A stretch of 33,118 nt of DNA. It comes from Pelagihabitans sp037969055. Its GTDB lineage: Bacteria; Bacteroidota; Bacteroidia; Flavobacteriales; Flavobacteriaceae. Made by a program: the position numbers and the translations under genes. The stretch lies in contig JBBKWR010000206.1 of the NCBI GenBank assembly GCA_037969055.1, forward strand, positions 1 through 33,118. Reading direction: 5' to 3'. Each line of letters starts with the position of its first letter. Positions within the stretch are counted from its first letter, which is position 1. This document shows positions 7,481 to 15,038 of the stretch, piece by piece. A model generated the notes under the pieces. The model was not told the DNA's origin, did no database searches, and was given only the letters and a program-made list of their open reading frames with translations.

Positions 7481-7741
7481 TTAAGCCTCAAAAGGCTCAA
7501 TGGAAACGTATGATTTTCCCCCAGCTTTCTTCTCAAACTTCACAAGTCCGTCAACACGGGCATGCAGCGTATGGTCCTTTCCGGCATACACATTCTCACC
7601 TGGATTGTGCTTAGTGCCTCGTTGTCTTACGATGATGTTTCCAGCAATGGCAGCTTGTCCTCCAAAAATCTTAACGCCCAAACGTTTCGATTCTGATTCC
7701 CTACCGTTCTTGGAACTACCTACACCTTTTTTATGTGCCAT
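7481..7741 (-). CDS. rpmA: Large-subunit ribosomal protein bL27
   Basis: An 86-residue bL27: MAHKKGVGSSKNGRES at the N-terminus, the RLGVKIFGGQ block and the IIVRQRGTKHNPG motif. bL27 reaches toward the peptidyl transferase centre with its N-terminus. The protein starts directly MAHKKG, so it lacks the cleavable N-terminal extension known from Firmicutes. It lies 28 bases after rplU, the usual order rplU-rpmA. Confidence 0.97.
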   Translation of the reverse strand: MAHKKGVGSSKNGRESESKRLGVKIFGGQAAIAGNIIVRQRGTKHNPGENVYAGKDHTLHARVDGLVKFEKKAGGKSYVSIEPFEA

Positions 7742-7769
7742 TTTATTCCGTTTTTAGATTCTGGCGAAA

Positions 7770-8597
7770 TTACTTACCGCCGTTCAATTTATCCTGTAAT
7801 TTCTTTAGCTCGTCCCATTTGCCATCAGCGGCCAATGTTGCCTGCTGTGGCCATGTTGCTGGCTCCAAATGGGCCATTCTTGAGCTTGCTTCGACCAAAA
7901 TTTCTTTGATTTTTTCAGGCTTTGTTTTTGCCAATTTCTCGAACGTTCCAACTCCAGCAGCGATTAAAGCTTCGGCTGCTTTTGGGCCAATTCCCTCAAT
8001 TTTTTTAAGATCGTCGGCTTTGGCCGCCTTAGCCGGAGCCTTTTTAGCGGGAGCAGCTTTTTTCGCTACTACCGGTGCCGCCTCAACCTTAGTCTTGGGC
8101 GCTTGTTTGGCTTTTGCTGCCGTTTTCGGCTTTTCGACTTTAGCCGGTGCCGCCTTTGGCTTTTCAACCTTGGAAGGTGATGCCTTGGCCACTTTAGTAT
8201 CGGCAGGCTTTGGCTTTTCTACTGCCTTTTTCGGAGCGGTAGTTTTGGCCACCGAAGCTTTGGCGGTGGTGGATTTTTTGGCTCCCGAAGCAATAATGCT
8301 TTCTACGATGATCTCGGTCAGCGCTTGGCGATGTCCGTTTTTCTTCCTGTAACCTTTTCGCCTTTTCTTTTTGAAGACGATTACCTTATCACCTTTAAGG
8401 TGCTTTACGACCATGGCCTCTACAGCCGCGCCGTCTATAGCTGGGGCGCCAACGGTGATGCTCTTGCCGTCATCCAAAAGAAGTACATTGTCAAAAGTTA
8501 CCTTTTTACCTTCCTCTGCCTGCAAACGGTGAACATACACTTTTTGGTCTTTTGCAACTTTAAATTGCTGCCCTGCCATCTCTACAATTGCATACAT
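7770..8597 (-). CDS. rplU: Ribosomal protein bL21 with Lys/Ala/Pro linker and HhH domain
   Basis: A 275-residue protein. Residues 1-103 are a normal bL21 (MYAIVEMAGQQFKV at the start, the RRKGYRKKNGHRQ block at 79-91). After that comes a low-complexity linker rich in Lys, Ala and Pro (about 105-192) with repeated VEKPK-type units, then a helix-hairpin-helix-like domain with LKKIEGIGPKAAEALIAAGV (about 197-216) and a conserved tail WDELKKLQDKLNGG. Normal bL21 is about 103 residues, so more than half of this protein is extra. HhH domains often bind nucleic acid, so the tail may reach rRNA or DNA; that is inference. The fusion occurs in other Bacteroidota as far as I recall. It is transcribed from a well-formed promoter at 8694-8723. 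Confidence 0.95.
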   Translation of the reverse strand: MYAIVEMAGQQFKVAKDQKVYVHRLQAEEGKKVTFDNVLLLDDGKSITVGAPAIDGAAVEAMVVKHLKGDKVIVFKKKRRKGYRKKNGHRQALTEIIVESIIASGAKKSTTAKASVAKTTAPKKAVEKPKPADTKVAKASPSKVEKPKAAPAKVEKPKTAAKAKQAPKTKVEAAPVVAKKAAPAKKAPAKAAKADDLKKIEGIGPKAAEALIAAGVGTFEKLAKTKPEKIKEILVEASSRMAHLEPATWPQQATLAADGKWDELKKLQDKLNGGK

Positions 8598-8690
8598 AGC
8601 GTGTATATTATTTTATTTTTATTGCCCATGTACCTAGATAACGATGGGTTGGATTCCCTATGAAAAATCCATTCGTTTTTTCATAGGAGG
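8598..8690 (-). promoter_or_regulatory. Structured 5' leader of rplU
   Basis: The roughly 90-nt leader begins with an 11-bp perfect stem (8657-8667 with 8677-8687, 9-base loop) right at the predicted transcript start. A second, 5-bp hairpin (CCCAT/ATGGG) follows. Such a leader could serve ribosomal-protein feedback or mRNA stability. The pairing is seen; the function is inferred. Confidence 0.45.
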
Positions 8691-8693
8691 GTG

Positions 8694-8723
8694 CAAATAT
8701 ACTGCTTAATCATTAATGTACAA
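8694..8723 (-). promoter_or_regulatory. Promoter of rplU-rpmA
   Basis: On the minus strand TTG (8723-8721) is followed after exactly 19 bases by TATATTTG (8701-8694). This is the best two-part match in the window to the Bacteroidota primary sigma consensus (TTG, 17-23 bases, TAnnTTTG). Confidence 0.8.
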
Positions 8724-8739
8724 GTGGTTTTTAAACTTT

Positions 8740-9195
8740 TTAGGCCGATTTCTTTTTTAGATTCTTGGAGGTTTTAAAAAGTTGCATGAAGGACAAGGTC
8801 AGCACCAAAGTGGTGGCAAATCCCATAATGGCCACTGTAAAGAAAACAATGGCCTCAAAGCTCCCATAATCTTTGAACCAGATTGCCGAAAGATCTTTTA
8901 AAAAGTCTGGATTTATTTCAGTGGAATAAAAGGCGAAAAAGAAGGTAAACACCAATGTGGCCACAAAACCAGTGACCATCCCTGCAACAAAACCACTCCC
9001 ATAATTAAAACTATCCTCGTCACGCAAGCGGTAATACTTGATCGCCTCGTAAATTCCAAAACCAGTTATCAATCCATTAAAAAGACTATAAAAGATATTG
9101 GTATGAAGGTTAAAAAGGGCCAATATTAAAAAATAAGCAATCAGACAACCGCTGGTGGCTACACCAAATCGGACAGGCAGGGCAAAGTTTTTCAT
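8740..9195 (-). CDS. DUF4199 membrane protein
   Basis: A 151-residue inner-membrane protein with four hydrophobic segments (about 10-28, 33-48, 68-90, 112-138), a charged YRLRDEDSFNYGSGF loop between segments two and three, and a Lys-rich end (KTSKNLKKKSA). This matches DUF4199, a Bacteroidota family of unknown function often found near glycosyltransferases or dihydroorotase genes. No such partner is next to it here. The start at 9195 is at the first hydrophobic segment. Confidence 0.75.
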   Translation of the reverse strand: MKNFALPVRFGVATSGCLIAYFLILALFNLHTNIFYSLFNGLITGFGIYEAIKYYRLRDEDSFNYGSGFVAGMVTGFVATLVFTFFFAFYSTEINPDFLKDLSAIWFKDYGSFEAIVFFTVAIMGFATTLVLTLSFMQLFKTSKNLKKKSA

Positions 9196-9317
9196 GAATG
9201 GAGAATTTACTATAGTGGCCCTTAAATTAGCGAATATGTTTCAGTTCTCCATAAAAATATTTGTTAAAGGCCCTTAACTGCAATTAAATATCGCCTAATG
9301 GCAGTGCTTTGAAATCA

Positions 9318-10070
9318 TCAGCCTATCTTTCGGATTGACGCCTCCCCTATAACGATTCCTTCGTGTATGTTTGGACTACCAACATAATTTATTGTTGCCT
9401 CACCAAAACAGGTGACTTTTAAGTTATCGGACACTTTTACCCTAAAATCGCTTTCCCCATAGGCAGTAATTTTCGTGTACTTGTTTCTGATCTCGGATGC
9501 ATTGACGATACTTTCACCATAGGCCCGATATACCTGTTTTTGAACGGCGCCATCTGTAATTTCCAAAAAGCTAGATCCATATATGGACACTTTTAGTTTG
9601 GCGAGCGTCAAATTGTTAAAATAAACTTTCGATTCCCCATAAATGGTCAACTTCATGTTTCTACCCTGTAGCGGACTGGCAACACGAATAATTTCCGTTC
9701 CCCGGACCGAGAGGTTGTTCAATTTTTTAAAAGTTATGGTAACGGTTGCCATAGTACCTTCATAAATTGATCGACTTCTGTTAGAATTATTATTGATAAT
9801 ACTTTCAGACTTTGTAACCACTTTAGCCCCATCCAGATAAATTCGCAATGTCTTGCCTACAACTTCTGGGTTAATTTTGTCAAATGGCACCTTGGCATTC
9901 TCAATGACCACAGATTCTTCGTTACCCTCCTTAAAGGTAACTTCGATATGTGGACTTACGATGACCTTTTCAAAGGCGCGGACCATAATGGGTTCAGATT
10001 GGCCACTAACCTCGTACACGAAAAAGATCGCAGGGATCAGTACAAATCTTATAAATAATGATTTTTTCAT
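9318..10070 (-). CDS. Secreted DUF2807 (head GIN-domain) protein
   Basis: A 250-residue exported protein: a signal peptide (MKKSLFIRF..., cleavage near VSGQ at 21-24), then a repeat-rich all-beta region typical of DUF2807 (PF10988). Short recurring units such as VRGTEIIRV, IYGESKVYF, IYGSSFLEI, AYGESIVNA, AYGESDFRV and CFGEATINY mark successive turns of a beta-helix. Members are thought to sit in the periplasm or on the surface, with no known activity. It is followed by the DUF4199 gene and preceded by a DMT transporter, all on the same strand, with 85-120 base gaps. Confidence 0.8.
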   Translation of the reverse strand: MKKSLFIRFVLIPAIFFVYEVSGQSEPIMVRAFEKVIVSPHIEVTFKEGNEESVVIENAKVPFDKINPEVVGKTLRIYLDGAKVVTKSESIINNNSNRSRSIYEGTMATVTITFKKLNNLSVRGTEIIRVASPLQGRNMKLTIYGESKVYFNNLTLAKLKVSIYGSSFLEITDGAVQKQVYRAYGESIVNASEIRNKYTKITAYGESDFRVKVSDNLKVTCFGEATINYVGSPNIHEGIVIGEASIRKIG

Positions 10071-10155
10071 TTATGATAGTTTAAGATTGTTTCCCTTTAA
10101 AGACATTGAACCGTACAATTTGTTACACTTGATCCTTAAGTTTTTTGAATCGTTT

Positions 10156-11031
10156 TCACGGCCGTTTCTTGTTTACCAACCAAACCCCAAAAAGAATGAT
10201 AAGTCCTCCCAACAATTGATAGATATTGATGTTCTCCCCATCCCAAACGGCCCAAAGAATGGCAACCAAAGGAATCAGGTAGGTCACCGAGGCGGCAAAT
10301 ACCGGGCTGGAAATATAAATCAAGCGATTAAAGAGGATATTGGCCAAAGCTGTACCTAAAATGGCTAGGATTATCAAATACACGAAGGAGGTCTGCAATG
10401 GTTCATTGCCCTCAATTTGTTGGAACAACCCAGAATATAATACCAATATAAAGGCCGGTACTACTGCCACCCCAAAACTTGCTGTGGTAACGGCCAATGG
10501 CCTCAGATGGCTAAGTTTGGTTTTTACGATGTTGATATTAAACGCATATCCTATCGCAGAAAGTAGTATATAAATGGCATACCAATAGTTTTTACCTGCA
10601 TCGAATTCCATTCCCGCCACGATTAGGGCGAGGGTGCCGAACAACCCGACAAAAACACCAAGAACTTGCTTTTGGGAAACCACCACCCCAAACAGGAAAA
10701 TACCCACGACTGTGGTCAACAAGGGCACGGTTGAATTGAAGATGGAGGTTATCCCGCTATCCAGTTCGGTCTGGGCCAGCGCAAACAAAAACGGAGGAAA
10801 AAAAGAACTTAAAAGCCCTGCCATTGCCAGCCATTTATAGTCCCTAATGTGCACGGTGCTAAGACTTCGGTAACCAAAAACGAACAAAACCAGTGACGCT
10901 ACCACAATCCGTGAGCCTCCAAGTTGCATTGCTGTTAAACCAATTAACGCCCTTTTGATCAGGATGAAGGAAGACCCCCAAATCAATGACAGTAATATCA
11001 GGTAAAGCCATTTCTTTCTTAGGTCGCTCAA
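10156..11031 (-). CDS. EamA/DMT-family transporter
   Basis: A 291-residue inner-membrane protein with about ten hydrophobic segments forming two EamA repeats. The first begins LIWGSSFILIKRAL (about 15-28), a typical EamA opening; the second ends LLGGLIILFGVWLVNKKRP. The family exports or exchanges small metabolites such as amino acids or nucleotide sugars; the substrate cannot be read from the sequence. The start at 11031 is divergent from the lipoprotein gene at 11119, with an 87-base shared promoter region. Confidence 0.9.
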   Translation of the reverse strand: MSDLRKKWLYLILLSLIWGSSFILIKRALIGLTAMQLGGSRIVVASLVLFVFGYRSLSTVHIRDYKWLAMAGLLSSFFPPFLFALAQTELDSGITSIFNSTVPLLTTVVGIFLFGVVVSQKQVLGVFVGLFGTLALIVAGMEFDAGKNYWYAIYILLSAIGYAFNINIVKTKLSHLRPLAVTTASFGVAVVPAFILVLYSGLFQQIEGNEPLQTSFVYLIILAILGTALANILFNRLIYISSPVFAASVTYLIPLVAILWAVWDGENINIYQLLGGLIILFGVWLVNKKRP

Positions 11032-11089
11032 ATATTAAAATTTAAGCAAAAGTGACGCTTTTTAATGGAAAATTTGTAGGCATATTTTG

Positions 11090-11097
11090 TAATTTTG
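11090..11097 (+). promoter_or_regulatory. TAATTTTG -7 element before the lipoprotein gene
   Basis: An exact TAnnTTTG match 22 bases upstream of the start at 11119. A TTG at 11074-11076 is too close (13 bases) for a standard -33 box, so only the -7 part is supported. Confidence 0.45.
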
Positions 11098-11118
11098 TGG
11101 CACGCTAAATTATAATCC

Positions 11119-11550
11119 ATGGCTTCCTTTAAAAACGCATTTTTAACCTTAGTCATCGCTTGTTTGGCATTCTCATGCAAAGAAGAAAAAAAACAAGCAG
11201 AAAAACCCTCCGCTTCACAAATGCAAGAAGTTTTGGCCATCCATGATGCCGTTATGCCGAAAATGGGCGTTGTTGGAACCTTGGTTGGAAAACTAAAATC
11301 TAAGATAGACACGACTGACCAGGGAAGGGCGTATGAGAATGCAATGAAAGACCTGCAAGCGGCCAACAAGGACATGATGGATTGGATGCAAGGCTTCGGA
11401 ACACGTTTCGACCCGCAAGAAGTTATGGAAGGCAAGGCCCTTTCTGAGGAAAAGCAAGAATGGTTGAAAGAGGAAATGGTTAAGATAGAAGCGGTGAAGG
11501 AAAAAATAAACTCAAGCATCCAAAATGCAGAAGCTTTGATAAGGGAGTAG
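11119..11550 (+). CDS. Small helical lipoprotein of unknown function
   Basis: A 143-residue lipoprotein with signal peptide and lipobox LAFSC, the acylated Cys being residue 20, followed by charged KEEKKQAEK. The mature part is predicted mostly alpha-helical and Lys/Glu/Met-rich. It includes HDAVMPKMGVVGTLVGKLK and a Met-rich MMDWMQGF segment. Relatives in flavobacteria are sometimes labelled viral A-type inclusion protein, which is a coiled-coil artefact. Whether it faces the periplasm or the cell surface is unknown. The dehydratase gene converges on it. Confidence 0.75.
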   Translation: MASFKNAFLTLVIACLAFSCKEEKKQAEKPSASQMQEVLAIHDAVMPKMGVVGTLVGKLKSKIDTTDQGRAYENAMKDLQAANKDMMDWMQGFGTRFDPQEVMEGKALSEEKQEWLKEEMVKIEAVKEKINSSIQNAEALIRE

Positions 11551-11590
11551 CCTTCTGGTATATAGTGGTCGGGAGTCCTCGTTCGCCTGT

Positions 11591-11640
11591 GGCCCTGCCT
11601 GCCATGCCTCCGGCAGGTAAACCGGCAGGCAAGTTCGGAG
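11591..11640. repeat. GGCAGG/CCTGCC palindromic repeat
   Basis: CCTGCCTGCC (11594-11603) is followed by two GGCAGG copies (11612-11617 and 11624-11629), so two alternative GC-rich hairpins can form. It lies between the convergent lipoprotein and dehydratase genes and could act as a bidirectional transcription barrier. GC content is well above the surroundings, as in dispersed intergenic palindromes. Confidence 0.6.
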
Positions 11641-11677
11641 GATAAAGCAGTAGGCAATAATAAATGATGCCTATGCA

Positions 11678-12613
11678 TTAAAATGGAAGGTTCCCCAAAT
11701 CTACGTTTCCACCCGAAATTATAATGCCCACCTCTTGATCTTTAAAACGGTGCTTTTCGCTTAATAATGCCGCCAGCGCCACCGCGCTTGAAGGTTCTAC
11801 GATAATTTTCATCCGTTCCCAAATGAGCCGCATGGTCGCTATAATTTCATCCTCTGTGACCCTTATGATATCCTTTACGTATTCCATGATGATTGGAAAG
11901 TTAATATCCCCCAAGGTCGTTTTGAGGCCGTCTGCAATAGTATTCACGGTAAGGTTGGTTTCAATTTTTCCACTTTTTAGGGATCGGTACGCATCATCCG
12001 CCTCAAAGGGTTCGCCTCCATAAACTTTGCATTGCTGGCCAAAATAATAGGCCGCCAATGCGGTGCCAGCGAGCAATCCACCACCACCAACGGGGCAAAA
12101 AACAGCCTTTAAGGCTGGGCGGTCCTCGAATAGTTCCATGGCCGCCGTTCCTTGGCCCAGGATGACTTGATAGTCATTGGATGGATGTAAAAAGGTAGCA
12201 CCTGTTTTTTTTGCTATCTGATCCGCCAGGGCCTGTCTTGCCTCCAAAGTGGGCTCGCATTCATATACCGTACCACCATAACCAGCCACTGCTACCTTTT
12301 TTACCTGAGGCGCGGTACTGGGCATTACGATATGTGCCCTTACCCCTAAACTTTCGGCGGCCAATGAGATCGCTTGGGCAAAATTGCCCGAAGAATGCGT
12401 GATGACCCCTTTTTTTTGTTGGGCCTCCGTGAGTTGCAGTATGGCATTGGCAGCACCCCTCATCTTATAAGCGCCCATGCGTTGAAAATTCTCGCACTTA
12501 AAAAATACCTTTGCCCCAACTTCCTTGTCAATCAATCGCGAAGTGAGCACAGGAGTTCTGTGTATGTATGGTTTAACACGGTCGTGGCAGTCGAGAAGTT
12601 CTTGTTTTGTCAT
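11678..12613 (-). CDS. PLP-dependent serine/threonine dehydratase (serine racemase-like)
   Basis: A 311-residue fold-type II PLP enzyme. The PLP Lys is K50 in GAYKMRGA, followed by HSSGNFAQAISLAA for substrate carboxylate binding and the phosphate loop GGGGLLAG (about 177-184). It lacks the C-terminal ACT-like domain of biosynthetic IlvA, so it should not be isoleucine-inhibited. The size fits catabolic threonine/serine dehydratase, serine racemase or hydroxyaspartate dehydratase. These cannot be told apart by eye. It lies 38 bases downstream of gldD on the same strand and may be read through from that operon. Confidence 0.85.
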   Translation of the reverse strand: MTKQELLDCHDRVKPYIHRTPVLTSRLIDKEVGAKVFFKCENFQRMGAYKMRGAANAILQLTEAQQKKGVITHSSGNFAQAISLAAESLGVRAHIVMPSTAPQVKKVAVAGYGGTVYECEPTLEARQALADQIAKKTGATFLHPSNDYQVILGQGTAAMELFEDRPALKAVFCPVGGGGLLAGTALAAYYFGQQCKVYGGEPFEADDAYRSLKSGKIETNLTVNTIADGLKTTLGDINFPIIMEYVKDIIRVTEDEIIATMRLIWERMKIIVEPSSAVALAALLSEKHRFKDQEVGIIISGGNVDLGNLPF

Positions 12614-12651
12614 TTACCAAGTCTGTGAGCGGTCCGTTCCCTTAATATCCA

Positions 12652-13209
12652 TCAATCTTTCCACCGCAAAGTTTCCATGATCTTGCGCATATCGTTTTGT
12701 AAATATACCGCTGCGGGATATATTGAATCGTAGTTTGGCTTAGCATAGAAATACAGAGAACCGGTCACAAAATGACGGACGCTGTCGGTGGCATAGAACT
12801 GCGCCTGGGAAGCCGCGTCACCGCTGACACTGTAGTACATCCCATATACTTTGTCGTTTTGGTTCACAAAAGGTTGTTCTTGTATGCCATCGGCCTTAAC
12901 AACGTGCTCATAACTGAACTTCTGGGCGTCTCCAAGCAATTTTCCCAAATTACCCGCTACATTTTTATAATTTATAAAGATGGTGCCCTTCATAAGGGGG
13001 TAGTCTAAAGTCAATGATTGCGCTTTCTTTTCCTTTAATCGTGCCATTTTATTGTACTGGAACTCAAAATTATCGGTTTTCAAAATGCCCAGTTGCGCCT
13101 CGGGGTATTCCAACCTAAGTTCTGCGTTGGGTTTTGGGATTACCGCCTCCTTGCATCCCACTAGTCCAACCAATGCCAATATAAATACAAGTGTAGGTTT
13201 ACTTGGCAT
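12652..13209 (-). CDS. gldD: Gliding motility lipoprotein GldD
   Basis: A 185-residue lipoprotein with lipobox GLVGC (Cys19) followed by a single globular domain of mixed strands and helices, ending DMRKIMETLRWKD. It fits GldD, one of the lipoproteins needed for flavobacterial gliding and for type IX secretion-linked motility. Its start overlaps the gldE stop by 11 bases. The order mutY, ssb, gldE, gldD matches Flavobacterium johnsoniae, which is strong context evidence. Biochemical role within the machinery is unknown. Confidence 0.9.
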   Translation of the reverse strand: MPSKPTLVFILALVGLVGCKEAVIPKPNAELRLEYPEAQLGILKTDNFEFQYNKMARLKEKKAQSLTLDYPLMKGTIFINYKNVAGNLGKLLGDAQKFSYEHVVKADGIQEQPFVNQNDKVYGMYYSVSGDAASQAQFYATDSVRHFVTGSLYFYAKPNYDSIYPAAVYLQNDMRKIMETLRWKD

Positions 13210-14527
13210 TGGGTAAGGTAATTTTGATTTGTTTCAATCTTTTTCGATCAAGACTCTCCACTACAAATAGGTACTCATTAAAATTAAACTTTTCACCACG
13301 TTTCGGGAAACCTCCGGCAATTTCGAGTAAAAACCCGGCAATGGTCTCCGACTCGCCTTTATGCGCCTCAAATTCTTCTTCGTTCTCAATTTTGGCGACC
13401 CGATAAAAATCCTTCAGGGCTGTTTTGCCATCAAACACATAGTTGTGGTCATCCAACTTTGAAAAGACGAGATCCTCATCATCAAATTCATCACTGATAT
13501 CCCCAACGATTTCTTCAATGATATCCTCCAAGGTTACAATACCAGAAGTTCCCCCATATTCATCCACTACGACTGCCAAATGGTTTTTCTTCTCTTGAAA
13601 TTCCAATAATAGGTCGTCCAATTTTTTGTTCTCGGGAACGAAATAGGTTTCCCGAATAAGGGACATCCAATTAAACGTTTTTTTATCAATATGGGGTAAC
13701 AGGTCCTTCACATAGAGTACTCCCAAGACATTATCCATATGCTCTGAAAAAACAGGGATACGGGAATAACCATGGTTTTTGATCTCAACAATAACCTCCG
13801 GAAATTTCATTTTCTCGTTCAGGGCAAAGATATCAATACGCGGCCGCATTACCTGCTTCGTATCGGTATTTCCGAAGCTTACGATTCCCTTTAGTATTTT
13901 CTGCTCCTCTTTGGTGGTATCCCCTTCTGATGTAAGTTCCAAGGCCTGTGAGAGGTGGTCAACACTTAAATTCGATTTTTCCTTTCCAAGCTTATGGTGC
14001 ATATAAAGCGTTGCAGAACGCATCGGCATGCTTAAGGGTGAGAGTAATATGTCGAGTATTTTTAGCGGATAGGCCATAAAATGGGAAAATTGCATCCTGT
14101 TCCTATTGGCATAAACTTTAGGGAGGATTTCCCCGAACATCAATATCAAAAAAGTGGCAACGACCACTTCCAATAAAAATTTAACAGAAATTAATCCAAA
14201 CAATTGATAATCGATATTCGCGAACAGGACCTCGCCAATAGAGCTAAACAGAAGTACCACTCCAATATTAATAGTGTTATTGGCAATGAGAATGGTAGCC
14301 AACAATTTTTTGGGTCGATCCAACAAGCCGGTAATGATCTTTCCTTTAGACGTCTGGTTTTCGTTCATCCCATTAACATCGGTTGAAGAAAGACCAAAAA
14401 AAGCGACCTCGGCGCCTGAAATTAGCGCCGAAAAAACCAATAGAAGAAGCAAAAGGCTAATATCAATAGCCAAGGCACTTTCTAAAACAATATAATTAAA
14501 GAGTAAACTAACGGGGTCAGACTCCAA
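13199..14527 (-). CDS. gldE: Gliding motility-associated GldE (CNNM/CorC-type membrane protein)
   Basis: A 442-residue protein: an N-terminal DUF21/CNNM membrane domain with four hydrophobic segments (about residues 20-160), then a CBS pair (about 205-340, with VMRPRIDIFAL and the AVVVDEYGGTSGIVTLEDIIEEIVGDI block), then a CorC/HlyC C-terminal domain. Relatives act in Mg/Co efflux or sensing. In flavobacteria the gene next to gldD is called gldE and supports GldD function. It overlaps gldD by 11 bases and lies 24 bases after ssb, so ssb-gldE-gldD read as one operon. Confidence 0.9.
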   Translation of the reverse strand: MESDPVSLLFNYIVLESALAIDISLLLLLLVFSALISGAEVAFFGLSSTDVNGMNENQTSKGKIITGLLDRPKKLLATILIANNTINIGVVLLFSSIGEVLFANIDYQLFGLISVKFLLEVVVATFLILMFGEILPKVYANRNRMQFSHFMAYPLKILDILLSPLSMPMRSATLYMHHKLGKEKSNLSVDHLSQALELTSEGDTTKEEQKILKGIVSFGNTDTKQVMRPRIDIFALNEKMKFPEVIVEIKNHGYSRIPVFSEHMDNVLGVLYVKDLLPHIDKKTFNWMSLIRETYFVPENKKLDDLLLEFQEKKNHLAVVVDEYGGTSGIVTLEDIIEEIVGDISDEFDDEDLVFSKLDDHNYVFDGKTALKDFYRVAKIENEEEFEAHKGESETIAGFLLEIAGGFPKRGEKFNFNEYLFVVESLDRKRLKQIKITLPNAK

Positions 14528-14551
14528 CAGTAGATATTTAGTTATGTTTTA

Positions 14552-15013
14552 CTAGAATGGCAGATCATCATCTTCTTCCGACCGATCCACTGGTGGCGCT
14601 GCCTGGTTGACCTCCATCATTGGGTCCTGCCGCGATTGGGTCTTACCTGCCTCCTGCGCATTGGCCGTGCTTTCTTTTTTTGTACTCAAAAATGTGAAAT
14701 CCTGTACTTGAACTTCGGTAGAATAGCGCATATTGCCATCTTCCCCTTGCCATTGACGTGTTTTTAAACGCCCTTCGACATATACTTTGTCTCCTTTGCT
14801 CAGGTATTTCTCACAAATCTCGGCCGCCTTGTTCCGGACAACAATATTGTGCCAGTCTGTGTTGGTGACCTTTTCGCCAGTTTGTTTATTGGTATAGGTC
14901 TCGTTGGTCGCTAACGGAAAACGGCCTAAACAGCCGCCTCCTTCAAAATAATGCATTTTTATCTCATCCCCCAAATGTCCTATCAACATCACCTTGTTCA
15001 ATGTTCCACTCAT
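14552..15013 (-). CDS. ssb: Single-stranded DNA-binding protein
   Basis: A 153-residue SSB: an N-terminal OB fold (MSGTLNKVMLIGHLGDE to the FLSTKKE region, about 1-112), a Gln/Pro-rich flexible linker and the acidic tip EEDDDLPF that docks partner repair proteins. It coats single-stranded DNA in replication and repair. The loop EGGGCLGRFPLATNE is Gly/Cys-rich but typical for the clade. A -7 box at 15031-15038 suggests transcription separate from mutY. Confidence 0.95.
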   Translation of the reverse strand: MSGTLNKVMLIGHLGDEIKMHYFEGGGCLGRFPLATNETYTNKQTGEKVTNTDWHNIVVRNKAAEICEKYLSKGDKVYVEGRLKTRQWQGEDGNMRYSTEVQVQDFTFLSTKKESTANAQEAGKTQSRQDPMMEVNQAAPPVDRSEEDDDLPF

Positions 15014-15030
15014 AACTTTTAGGTAAAGTG

Positions 15031-15038
15031 CAAAAGTA
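15031..15038 (-). promoter_or_regulatory. TACTTTTG -7 element of ssb
   Basis: Read on the minus strand this is TACTTTTG, an exact TAnnTTTG match 18 bases upstream of the ssb start, inside the short mutY-ssb gap. No matching -33 TTG is visible. Confidence 0.45.

Noticed and set aside
7735..8352. Long plus-strand open frame across rplU
   Set aside because: It is the antisense of the Lys/Ala/Pro-rich bL21 tail; biased codons create long open frames on the opposite strand, and no domain is seen.
11028..11678. 216-residue minus-strand frame opposite the lipoprotein gene
   Set aside because: The plus-strand frame has a clear lipobox signal peptide; the minus frame has no domain and runs through a repeat.
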